Made by a program: the position numbers and the translations under genes. Positions 6,104 to 13,505 of a DNA stretch of 13,556 nucleotides are shown here, one piece after another; position 1 is the first letter of the stretch; each line of letters opens with the position of its first letter. The DNA comes from JBJFCE01 sp964437825. Lineage in GTDB: Bacteria > Bacillota > Clostridia > Lachnospirales > Lachnospiraceae. Below the pieces are notes generated by a model. It searched no databases, was not told where the DNA came from, and saw only the letters and a program-made list of their open reading frames with translations. The stretch is taken from the NCBI GenBank assembly GCA_964437825.1, contig CAYTIH010000057.1, positions 1 through 13,556 of the forward strand, written 5' to 3'.

Positions 6104-8954
6104 GACGCTGGATGTGGAAGCGCGTCTGGATGCGCTTATCAAGGAATTGACATTGGAAGAAAAAGTAACTCTGTGCGGGACCGGAGCACCCGAAATAAAG
6201 CGGCTTGGCATACCGGCTTATGCGACAGGCGGTGAGGCTGCCCATGGCATTGAAGCCCGCCATGACCAGAGCTTTAATCTGGGAGAGCCTGTGAAGACAA
6301 CCTGTTTTCCGCAGCCGTTTGGTATGAGCATGATGTGGGATACTGCTCTGATGGAGGAAATCGGCGAGATCGTCGGGACGGAAGCCAGAATTCACGCAAA
6401 GCTGGAGAACCAAAAGGGCAAACAGACGGGCGGTTTGTGCAGATGGGCTCCGACTGTCGATATGGAACGGGATCCCAGATGGGGCAGAACCGAAGAAGGA
6501 TATGGAGAAGACCCGTATTTGACTGGAAAAACGGCGTCCGCCTATATCAGAGGAATGCGGGGTACGGATGAGCGGTATATTCGCTGCGGCGCAACGCTGA
6601 AGCATTTTTATGCCAACAATATGGAAACTGACCGCGTATCGGCGTCCTCATCCATTGGGCTTCGGGATAAATATGAATACTATCTGGAGCCGTTTCGCAG
6701 ATGCATTGAGGAGGGCGGGGCGGAAGCCGTTATGACCGCCTACAATGAGATCAACGGTATCCCCGCGATCTGCGATCCGGATGTGCAAAGGCTCTTAAAG
6801 GATACCTATCATCTGCCCGGTCATGTGGTCTGTGACGGTGGGGATATGAGTCAGACCGTACAGTTTCATCATTTTTTTGATTCCTACGCGGAAACGGTAG
6901 CGGCTGCGTTGAAAGCGGGCGTGGATAATTTTACGGACAGTGCGGAGCTTGTCGTACCTGCGGTCAAAGAAGCATTGTCCATGGGGCTGATTACGGAGCG
7001 CGATCTTGACCGTTCCATCCGGAATTCCTTCCGGACAAGGCTCCGTCTTGGATTGTTTGATCCGGAGGAGTCAAATCCCTATGTAAATCCGGATATTTCC
7101 AAGCTGGCGTCAAAGGAGCACGCCGAGGTCGCTGCAAGAGCGGCGCAGGAATCCGTTGTACTTCTGAAAAACGAGGATGATTTCCTGCCGTATCATGCAA
7201 AGGAACATGACAAAATCGCGGTTCTGGGACCGCTTGCAAACGAATGGTATCAGGACTGGTACTGCGGGAACCCGCCCTATGAAATCACCGTTTTGCAGGG
7301 GATGAAAAATAGGAATCCGAATCAGGAGATCATTTTCTCTGACGGTCTTGACAGAGTGATGCTTAGAATCGGAGAGCAGTATATATCGGCAAATCCCGGG
7401 GACGGAGAGGTGTTTTTAACGGACCGTGCCCACGCCGGCGTTTTCATCAGAAACGATTGGGGAGACGGCGGCGTTACTTTAAAGGAGGTCAAAAGCGGAA
7501 GGTTTTTAACGGCTGTGGATGAAAAAGAGCGTATCTGTCTTGGCGGTACGCAAGCCTTCGGATGGTTTATTAAGGAGGCATTTTTTGTAAATCCATGTAC
7601 CGTTACCTCATGGTGCGGCCAGCCGCTGTTCTTAAAGGAGGGAAAGCTTTGCGCAAAAATGCGTCCGGAAGATATGGCCGTGACGGGCGGTCAGCAGGAT
7701 ACCCTGGAAGGAACTGTAAGAAGCAGGGAAGAAGTTACGCCGGTACGAATCGTATTTGAGACTGTCAGGGACGGAATCGCACAGGCAGCCGGCGCTGCCA
7801 AAGAGGCGGACAGAGTCATTTTATGCCTTGGCAGTAATCCCGTGATTGGGGCAAAGGAGGAAATTGACAGAAGGCATCTGCATCTTCCGGCAATGCAGGA
7901 AAGGATGCTTGCTGAAATCGGAAAGGCAAATCCGAATCTTGTGCTGGTGATTGTTTCGAATTATCCGTATATTCTGCCGGAGGAAGCTTCTCTGGCCAAA
8001 GCGGTGCTGTTTAGTCCGTCGGGCTGTCAGGAGATGGGGAATGCCGTTGCGAAAGTGATAAACGGTGAGGTCAATCCGGCAGGGCGGCTCAGTATGACAT
8101 GGATTTCTGATGAAGGCGAGCTTCCTTTGATCGGGTTATACGATCTGATAGAAGGCAGGCGAACCTACAGATATCAGGAAGGGAAAGTACAATATCCTTT
8201 TGGATACGGGCTTTCTTATTCTGAGTTTCGGTATGAGGAGCTTAAGCTTGTACCGGATACGGATGCTCAAAAGCTGAGGTTTCGGATCAAGGTTACGAAT
8301 ACCTCTTTACGGGACGGAGAGGAAGTTGTCCAGCTGTATTATCGCAAGGAGAATCCGGAGGTAAAGCGTCCGAAAAAGCAGCTGGTCGGCTTTGAACGTG
8401 TATATGTGGAAGCGGGAAAAACCGCTGAGGTTACCGTTGAGGTTCCTTACAGAGAGCTTATGTATTATGATGTGATAGGGGAACGCCTGCTTTTGGAGGA
8501 CGGTGTATATTTGTTTATGGCAGGAGGAAGCAGCGAAGCGCTTCCGATTCAATGTCCGGTTACCGTAAAAGGCCAAAAGCGCGGATACCGCAGTTTCAGT
8601 GAATGGTATCCGGCGGATCATTATGACGAGCAGCAGGGAACGTATCTGTATCAGGGGTATGAAAAGGAAATTTCGGTATTTGCAAGATCGGGCGGGCAGG
8701 AAGGAACGCTGATCTATCGAAACTGCAGATATGAAGGAGCCTATGCGGAGCATTATGAAATCCGGCTGCATCGAATTACCAGGGATGTCAGGACGGGACA
8801 AAGACAGTATGCGAAGGTACAGGAAGAACGGTTACCTCTGACAGATCAGGCGGTATTGAGTGCAATCAGGCAGAAGCAGGAATTTACGTTCGTACTTTCT
8901 GTGGGCGGCGCTGAAGGCGTGAGAGATTTCAGAATTGCGCCCTGCCGGAGATAA
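6066..8954 (+). CDS. GH3 beta-glycosidase (beta-glucosidase/xylosidase type) with inserted domain
   Basis: Retaining exo-acting glycosidase removing beta-linked sugars from non-reducing ends. 962 residues, long for the family (usually about 700-850). The start at 6066 has AAGGA (6051-6055) at 10 bases; a stop at 6045 excludes an earlier in-frame start. The GH3 barrel runs about 20-340, with DPRWGR (136-141), KHFYANN (Lys179-His180) and nucleophile Asp257 in HVVCDGGDM. The second GH3 domain starts near 365 (ESVVLLKNE) and is interrupted at about 430-560 by a beta-rich insert resembling a fascin/beta-trefoil module (GRFLTAV, FGWFIKE). It resumes through LCLGSNPVIGAKEEIDR and ends at PFGYGLSYSEF (711 on). 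A fibronectin-III-like domain (about 740-835) and an unassigned C-terminal extension (about 840-962) follow. No signal peptide: cytoplasmic. Substrate is uncertain; beside GH113, beta-glucose on glucomanno-oligosaccharides is a fair guess. Confidence 0.92.
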   Translation: MSEGKKRNPLWDETLDVEARLDALIKELTLEEKVTLCGTGAPEIKRLGIPAYATGGEAAHGIEARHDQSFNLGEPVKTTCFPQPFGMSMMWDTALMEEIGEIVGTEARIHAKLENQKGKQTGGLCRWAPTVDMERDPRWGRTEEGYGEDPYLTGKTASAYIRGMRGTDERYIRCGATLKHFYANNMETDRVSASSSIGLRDKYEYYLEPFRRCIEEGGAEAVMTAYNEINGIPAICDPDVQRLLKDTYHLPGHVVCDGGDMSQTVQFHHFFDSYAETVAAALKAGVDNFTDSAELVVPAVKEALSMGLITERDLDRSIRNSFRTRLRLGLFDPEESNPYVNPDISKLASKEHAEVAARAAQESVVLLKNEDDFLPYHAKEHDKIAVLGPLANEWYQDWYCGNPPYEITVLQGMKNRNPNQEIIFSDGLDRVMLRIGEQYISANPGDGEVFLTDRAHAGVFIRNDWGDGGVTLKEVKSGRFLTAVDEKERICLGGTQAFGWFIKEAFFVNPCTVTSWCGQPLFLKEGKLCAKMRPEDMAVTGGQQDTLEGTVRSREEVTPVRIVFETVRDGIAQAAGAAKEADRVILCLGSNPVIGAKEEIDRRHLHLPAMQERMLAEIGKANPNLVLVIVSNYPYILPEEASLAKAVLFSPSGCQEMGNAVAKVINGEVNPAGRLSMTWISDEGELPLIGLYDLIEGRRTYRYQEGKVQYPFGYGLSYSEFRYEELKLVPDTDAQKLRFRIKVTNTSLRDGEEVVQLYYRKENPEVKRPKKQLVGFERVYVEAGKTAEVTVEVPYRELMYYDVIGERLLLEDGVYLFMAGGSSEALPIQCPVTVKGQKRGYRSFSEWYPADHYDEQQGTYLYQGYEKEISVFARSGGQEGTLIYRNCRYEGAYAEHYEIRLHRITRDVRTGQRQYAKVQEERLPLTDQAVLSAIRQKQEFTFVLSVGGAEGVRDFRIAPCRR

Positions 8955-8988
8955 CTCCAAAATAGAAAACGGGACGGAGAGGAATGAA

Positions 8989-10671
8989 ATGACGGAATTA
9001 AAGACAGCGGCGGTATTCAGTGATCATATGGTACTGCAGAGGGATAAAAACATAAAGGTATTCGGAGAAGGACGCGAGGGAAGCAGAATCAGGGTTACGC
9101 TGCAGGGACCGGACGGAGTGAGGCAGGCCCAGGCGCCTGTTGTAGACGGAAGATTTCAGGCAGAGCTTATGGCGCTTCCTGCGGGAGGCCCTTATGAAAT
9201 GACGCTTACGGACGGGGTCAGTCAGAAGTCTTTTACGGATATTATGATCGGAGAGGTTTGGCTTGCCGGCGGGCAGTCCAATATGGAGTATGAGCTTCGC
9301 AGTGCGGATCAGGGTCCGGAAGCGCTTGCGCAGGATCAGAATCCCAATGTCAGATTTTACTATACGCAGAAGATCGCCTATATGGATGCGCATTTTTATG
9401 AGGAAGAAGCCAAAACAGGCTGGTCAAGGTTTGGAGATCCGGACACCGGTGCGTGGTCCGCGGTCGGCTACTTTTTTGCCAGAAAGCTTGCTAAGGACCT
9501 TGACGTAACCGTGGGAATTATCGGCTGTAATTGGGGAGGTACCAGCGCAAGTGCTTGGATGGACAGGGAAAGCCTGCTTGAGGATGCATCTCTTAGGAGT
9601 TATGTGGATGAATATGAAGAAGCAGTCAAGGGAAAAACGGTGGAAGAGCAAATTGCCGAATATGATGCTTATGAAGCCTATCATGCCGTCTGGGGCAAAA
9701 AAGCGGAAGAATGCGCAAGGATTGATCCGATGATGCTCTGGGATGAAATTATAAGGCGGTGCGGCGAATGTCAGTGGCCGGGACCGATGTGTTGTAAAAA
9801 TCCGTTCCGTCCGTCCGGATTATATGAATGCATGCTGATGCGGGTCTGCCCTTATACCATGCGGGGCGTGATCTGGTATCAGGGAGAAAGCGATGACCAT
9901 AAGCCGGGAATGTATGAAAAGCTTTTTACGAAAATGATTCGCTGCTGGAGGGACTATTGGGATGATCCTGACCTGCCGTTTATGATTGTCCAGCTTCCGA
10001 TGCACAGTTATCAGCAGGACCCGGATTTCAAGAACTGGCCGATCATCAGAGAAGCGCAGATGAATGTGTTCCGTATGGTCAAAAACGTTGGAATCGCAGT
10101 CATTACGGAATTTTCCCAGTTTCATGAAATTCATCCGAAGAAGAAACTGCCGGTGGGGGAAAGGCTGGAGCTGCAGGCAATGTATCACGTTTATCACCGT
10201 ATTCCGGCAGCGGATGCGTTTGGACCGCTTTACCGGGAATACCGGATTTGCGAATCCATGCCGGAGTGTTTTGCAAAGCAAGAGGCGGGGCCGGAAACAT
10301 TGGCAAAGCCCGGTATGGAGCTTTTCTTTGATTATGCGGAGGGCGGTTTTACCGTAAAGGACATTTCAAAAGGAGAGAGCGCCTCTGAAAAAACTGGCGG
10401 ACAATGCAGGCCGGAGGGCTTTGAAATTGCGGGAGAGGATAAGCGCTTTGTGCCGGCACAGTGCGAGATCAGCGGGGAGCGCATGTATATCTGGAGCGAA
10501 GCGGTAACAGGGCCGCGTTTCGTGCGTTATGCATGGACGAATTATATGGTTGTCAATATATTCGGGAAAAGGAACGGGATTGCGCTTGCGCCCTTCCGCA
10601 CCGACAGGCATGATGAGACTGCTGGCGTTAAGACGGGCAAGGCTGAGATTCAGCAGGTGATGGAACTGTAG
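8989..10671 (+). CDS. SGNH carbohydrate esterase, sialate-O-acetylesterase-like
   Basis: Deacetylase of the SGNH/SASA superfamily that removes O-acetyl groups from sugars. The ATG at 8989 (560 residues) is chosen because GGAGAGG (8976-8982) lies 6 bases upstream; an earlier in-frame ATG at 8935 would overlap GH3 and lacks a comparable site. The N-terminal beta domain begins TAAVFSDHMVLQRD, typical of these proteins. Block I is WLAGGQSNMEYE with nucleophile Ser97. Block II is GCNWGGTSASAW (Gly183). Block III is WYQGESD (295-302). The catalytic His is His382 in FHEIHPKKKLPVGERL. A beta-rich C-terminal domain follows. No signal peptide. Although this family is often named after sialate, the GH113/GH3 neighbours point to acetylated mannan or xylan oligosaccharides. 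The gap to GH3 is 34 bases, so it is in the same operon. Confidence 0.88.
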   Translation: MTELKTAAVFSDHMVLQRDKNIKVFGEGREGSRIRVTLQGPDGVRQAQAPVVDGRFQAELMALPAGGPYEMTLTDGVSQKSFTDIMIGEVWLAGGQSNMEYELRSADQGPEALAQDQNPNVRFYYTQKIAYMDAHFYEEEAKTGWSRFGDPDTGAWSAVGYFFARKLAKDLDVTVGIIGCNWGGTSASAWMDRESLLEDASLRSYVDEYEEAVKGKTVEEQIAEYDAYEAYHAVWGKKAEECARIDPMMLWDEIIRRCGECQWPGPMCCKNPFRPSGLYECMLMRVCPYTMRGVIWYQGESDDHKPGMYEKLFTKMIRCWRDYWDDPDLPFMIVQLPMHSYQQDPDFKNWPIIREAQMNVFRMVKNVGIAVITEFSQFHEIHPKKKLPVGERLELQAMYHVYHRIPAADAFGPLYREYRICESMPECFAKQEAGPETLAKPGMELFFDYAEGGFTVKDISKGESASEKTGGQCRPEGFEIAGEDKRFVPAQCEISGERMYIWSEAVTGPRFVRYAWTNYMVVNIFGKRNGIALAPFRTDRHDETAGVKTGKAEIQQVMEL

Positions 10672-10703
10672 GCGACGGAGTTTAGGCAAAGGAAAAACGG
10701 GGA

Positions 10704-12098
10704 ATGGCGAGAGTTGGAATTGTAATATGTAATTATAATAAGGCGGAGATGGTATGTCAGTGTATTCAGTCCGTTCTGGAGTCAAAGTACACGGATTATA
10801 GGCTGTATGTAGTGGACAATGCTTCTACGGACGGCTCCGCAGAGCGGATTTTGGAGCAGTTTGCGGATCAGGTGGAGCTGATCGTGAATCCGGAAAATCT
10901 GGGCGGCTCCGGAGGCTTTAATGCCGGAATGCGCAGGGCGCTATTGTGGAAGCAGAACCGGGAAGGGGCAGGGATAAGTGAGGGACACGAATATCTCTGG
11001 TGTCTGGATAATGATGTCCTGGTGGATGAGAATGCGCTTGGCGCACTGGTGGAATTTCTGGACGGGCATCCGAAATGCGGCATGGCAGGCTCCAGAGTGG
11101 ATCATATGGAAGCGCCTGATTACGTGCAGCAATACGGCATAACGGTGGACTTTGAGAATTTCTGCGTGGAAGCAAAATACCGAAATCATCCGGAGGACGG
11201 AACGCTTCCGGAGGTGGTATATTCCGATGCGGTAGCAGCCTGCTCCGTATTGGTGCGGCGCAGTCTGATTGACCGGATCGGCCTGATGCCCGAGGATAAT
11301 TTTCTTTACTGGGATGATACGGAATGGGGATACCGCTGTAATCTGGCGGGATATCAGGTGGCATCCTGCGGAAAGAGTATTGTTCTTCATGCCATGGGAG
11401 CCAAAAAAGAATCCGTGAATACATTCCCGACTTATTATGCATGGAGAAATTGGATAGATTTTTTTGCCAGATATACGCCGGAGGAAAAGCTGGAAGCAAT
11501 GTGTCAGTCCTTCCTGCGTGATATTTTTGATATTGTATATGAAGGGCTGTACCGCGGGGAGGAAAGCAAGGCAAAGACCGTGATGTCAGCTTATGATGAC
11601 GCGCTGCACGGCGTCAGAGGCAGAGCGCCGGAGGGCAGAATTATGCCGATGGATACCAGTGACGATAAGCTGGCAGGTCTCCTTTCCGGAAAGCAAAAAG
11701 TTTTAATCGAAGCCGGAGAATATGAGGGCTATGCACAGGCGCTTGCCGAGAAAATCGCACAGCTGTCACCGGAAACGGACATACGGATTGCAGCCTCAGC
11801 AGATTCGACAGGGAAAGAGCGGGGAAACGATACCATAGGAAAAGCCTGTGCGAAGGATACGTTGATTTTCCATATGTGTAATTTTATTTTTTATGAAGAA
11901 GACCTTAGTCTTACAAAGATCTATGCGGATATCAACGGAAATTTCCTTGCAACGGAGAATGATGTGCTAATGATGATCAATTATCCATACAGCCGCAGAA
12001 TGTTCCTATACAGCCAGATGCCGCTGTTTCAAAAATGTGTTTCCGAGCTGCGGGAAAAGAGAAAGAGCTTTTATGAGAGGAGTACTTACAATGAGTAG
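10704..12098 (+). CDS. GT2 glycosyltransferase with an unassigned C-terminal domain
   Basis: Transfers a sugar from a nucleotide donor to an unknown acceptor. 464 residues; start at 10704 with AAAGGAA (10688-10694) about 9 bases upstream. The GT-A domain covers about 1-290: VGIVICNYNK at the start, DNASTDGS (38-45), NPENLGGSGGFNAGM as in galactofuranosyl/rhamnosyl-type GT2, metal-binding DND (102-104), WDDTE (203-207) with the likely catalytic acid, and His229 in VLHAMG. There are no membrane helices or signal peptide. Residues about 310-464 are a separate alpha/beta-looking region (KVLIEAGEYEGYAQALAEK, later TLIFHMCNFIFYEEDL) that I cannot assign. It is 32 bases behind the esterase and shares 8 bases with the small Cys protein, so all are probably cotranscribed. 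A synthetic enzyme at the end of a catabolic operon is unexpected. The acceptor is unknown. Confidence 0.88.
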   Translation: MARVGIVICNYNKAEMVCQCIQSVLESKYTDYRLYVVDNASTDGSAERILEQFADQVELIVNPENLGGSGGFNAGMRRALLWKQNREGAGISEGHEYLWCLDNDVLVDENALGALVEFLDGHPKCGMAGSRVDHMEAPDYVQQYGITVDFENFCVEAKYRNHPEDGTLPEVVYSDAVAACSVLVRRSLIDRIGLMPEDNFLYWDDTEWGYRCNLAGYQVASCGKSIVLHAMGAKKESVNTFPTYYAWRNWIDFFARYTPEEKLEAMCQSFLRDIFDIVYEGLYRGEESKAKTVMSAYDDALHGVRGRAPEGRIMPMDTSDDKLAGLLSGKQKVLIEAGEYEGYAQALAEKIAQLSPETDIRIAASADSTGKERGNDTIGKACAKDTLIFHMCNFIFYEEDLSLTKIYADINGNFLATENDVLMMINYPYSRRMFLYSQMPLFQKCVSELREKRKSFYERSTYNE

Positions 12099-12261
12099 AA
12101 AACACAAACCGGATGAACAGATCTGTCCAATATATGGGAGGGCGATCGAGGAAAAATTCTGTCTGAACGAATGTCTGTTAAATGACTGCGGAATGCTTTT
12201 GAAAAATAACGGAAGTAACGGCGAAGAATATAAATTAAAGCCGGATGACAGAAAGGCCTGA
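12091..12261 (+). CDS. 56-residue four-cysteine protein, coupled to the glycosyltransferase
   Basis: The ATG at 12091 follows GAGAGGAG (12075-12082) with 8 bases between, and its first 8 bases overlap the glycosyltransferase gene's end, a layout typical of translational coupling. A longer reading from 12037 has no better ribosome site. Cysteines are at 12, 24, 28 and 33 (C-x11-C-x3-C-x4-C), within CPIYGRAIEEKFCLNEC. The segment resembles the opening of a zinc-knuckle (CPxCGR) in which the second Cys is replaced by Tyr. The N-terminus and C-terminus are charged and polar, with no signal peptide or membrane segment. It may bind a metal or iron-sulfur cluster, or accompany the glycosyltransferase, but no family is recognised. 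A hairpin 39 bases later ends the unit. Confidence 0.7.
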   Translation: MSRKHKPDEQICPIYGRAIEEKFCLNECLLNDCGMLLKNNGSNGEEYKLKPDDRKA

Positions 12262-12299
12262 TTATGCTTGCTTCACTATAAGGCGGCAGCATTATTTGC

Positions 12300-12335
12300 G
12301 GAAAGACAGCACGATTTACTTCGTGCTGTCTTTCC
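12300..12335. terminator. Perfect 15-bp hairpin between convergent genes
   Basis: GGAAAGACAGCACGA (12300-12314) pairs exactly with TCGTGCTGTCTTTCC (12321-12335) around a 6-base loop. It lies between the plus-strand operon and the minus-strand glycosyltransferase and probably stops both. The stop codon (12316-12318) and last codons of the minus-strand gene are inside the hairpin. Neither side has a good T run, so it may act as an RNA 3'-end stabiliser or factor-dependent stop rather than a classic intrinsic terminator. Confidence 0.65.
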
Positions 12336-13344
12336 ATTTACGTGCTTTTTCACGATATTCAAGAGCCTGCTCCTGAAGCCCTGCTTTGTCCAGAATCCGG
12401 GACAGTGCAAGCAGCGCTTCATTCCCGCCAAGGTGAATATTGCAGATAGGCGAGGTTTCAAAGGCAGCATTATAATACCAGATATGCGCTTCGTTTAGAT
12501 CGCCTTGATCCTCATAGAAGCATCCAAGCTCCATGCAGATTTCACTGCAGCTGTCAGAAAGCGCGGCCTTCATGGCATATTTGAAAAAGGAGGCGGTATT
12601 GCCGGAGAGTCTGTAAGCACGGGCAAGAACGCAGGAGGCATAAAGGATTTCTTCTTTGGAACAGTCGTCCTTTGTAAGAACCCGCTCAAAAACAGGAATC
12701 GCGCTTCGGAAATGCGCATCTTTTCCGGAAATAAAGAGCTCCTTTGCATACATCCGCATAAGGCGCAGGGAAATGACAGGAGCATTTTCCGGGGCGTAAT
12801 GATATTCAAAAATTCTCATATCACGGTCCGTATGTAATCCGTGCGGCTTATGGAAAATGCGGATTTCGCTGTCATATACGATCGGGTCAAGGCGCAGCGT
12901 TTCGTGAACCGGGTCCATGAACCGGAACGCACGAAGGCGCCTGAACAGCTTGGGGCGATATTCTTCATCGAAATTATAGACCGTATTGGAATCATATTGC
13001 CCACAGTAGAGCATCTGCACGATTTCGATTTCGGGTAAAAGTACCTGTTTTAGCTGAAGAAATTTCCGGCGGTTTTCGTCATCAAGTACTTCGTCCGCAT
13101 CGGCGCAGTAGATATAATCACAGGAAGCAAGGGAAAGTGCATAATTTCTTGCCATTGCAAAATCCTGCTTCCAGGCATAATCGTAAACACGGTCAGTATA
13201 GTGTTTTGCAATTTCCTTTGTCCTGTCAGAGGAACCTGTGTCGACAATGATGATTTCATCCATCAGACCTTTCAGGCTGTCCAGACAGCGGGCAAGCACG
13301 GCTTCTTCATTTTTTACGATCATGCATAAGCTGATTGTTATCAT
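12316..13344 (-). CDS. GT2 glycosyltransferase with TPR-like C-terminal repeats
   Basis: 342 residues. The minus-strand start at 13344 has GAGGT (13351-13355) 6 bases upstream. The N-terminal GT-A domain (about 1-190) has ISLCMIVKNEE, Asp35 in IIIVDTGSSDRT, WKQDFAMARNYAL, the metal-binding DAD (82-84) in YCADADEVLDD, and a PVHE motif near 140-145. Residues about 205-340 are helical repeats of TPR character (for example ILYASCVLARAYRLSGN, CMELGCFYEDQGDLNEAHIWYYNAA, ALLALSRILDKAGLQEQALEY). This order, GT2 then TPR, is that of the SunS-type peptide S-glycosyltransferases and of many Firmicute GT2-TPR enzymes that modify proteins or cell-surface glycans. No membrane segment, so cytoplasmic. It has its own promoter (13386-13415). 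Class is firm; acceptor and donor are unknown. Confidence 0.92.
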   Translation of the reverse strand: MITISLCMIVKNEEAVLARCLDSLKGLMDEIIIVDTGSSDRTKEIAKHYTDRVYDYAWKQDFAMARNYALSLASCDYIYCADADEVLDDENRRKFLQLKQVLLPEIEIVQMLYCGQYDSNTVYNFDEEYRPKLFRRLRAFRFMDPVHETLRLDPIVYDSEIRIFHKPHGLHTDRDMRIFEYHYAPENAPVISLRLMRMYAKELFISGKDAHFRSAIPVFERVLTKDDCSKEEILYASCVLARAYRLSGNTASFFKYAMKAALSDSCSEICMELGCFYEDQGDLNEAHIWYYNAAFETSPICNIHLGGNEALLALSRILDKAGLQEQALEYREKARKWKDSTK

Positions 13345-13385
13345 AAAATTACCTCACTCGTAATCTCTATGGCTTTGACGACATC

Positions 13386-13415
13386 ATTGTACCACATTTT
13401 CCGGGAATTTCCCAA
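13386..13415 (-). promoter_or_regulatory. Promoter of the minus-strand GT2-TPR gene
   Basis: On the minus strand, TTGGGA (13415-13410) and TACAAT (13391-13386) are 18 bases apart, and the -10 box is preceded by TGG, an extended -10. The -35 region overlaps a small dyad, GGGAA-T-TTCCC (13403-13413). The leader to the ATG is about 35 bases. Confidence 0.55.
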
Positions 13416-13460
13416 CAGTATTTGAGCAAAGGCTTCATTGACCTTCATTGAAATATTTGG

Positions 13461-13505
13461 TTGCATACAAAAATAATAGTGTGGTATTATTAACATGTAT
13501 TGTAT
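13461..13505 (+). promoter_or_regulatory. Rightward promoter with an operator-like dyad, for a gene beyond the window
   Basis: TTGCAT (13461-13466) and TATTAT (13485-13490) are 18 bases apart, with TGG before the -10 box. The inverted repeat AATAATA (13472-13478)/TATTATT (13485-13491) covers the spacer and -10 box, and an outer ATACAA (13465-13470)/TTGTAT (13500-13505) pair surrounds it. This arrangement suits repression by a dimeric regulator. No gene start is seen before the window ends; TTGACAG occurs at 13513-13519 and again at 13549-13555 with no clear -10 box. Confidence 0.45.

Noticed and set aside
8989..10671. Literal sialic acid O-acetylesterase role
   Set aside because: No sialidase, sialic acid lyase, kinase or transporter is present; the neighbours are beta-mannan/beta-glycan enzymes, so the name reflects superfamily only.
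10918..11574. Long minus-strand reading frame of 218 codons
   Set aside because: It lies wholly inside the GT2 gene, which has clear family motifs. Its translation is rich in Pro, Arg and His without any recognised motif, as expected of an antisense shadow.
12091..12261. Glycocin (glycosylated bacteriocin) precursor next to a SunS-like enzyme
   Set aside because: The four-Cys peptide has no double-glycine leader, lacks the paired CX6C spacing of sublancin-type peptides, and no peptidase-containing ABC transporter or thiol oxidoreductase is nearby. The GT2-TPR gene is also on the opposite strand with its own promoter.
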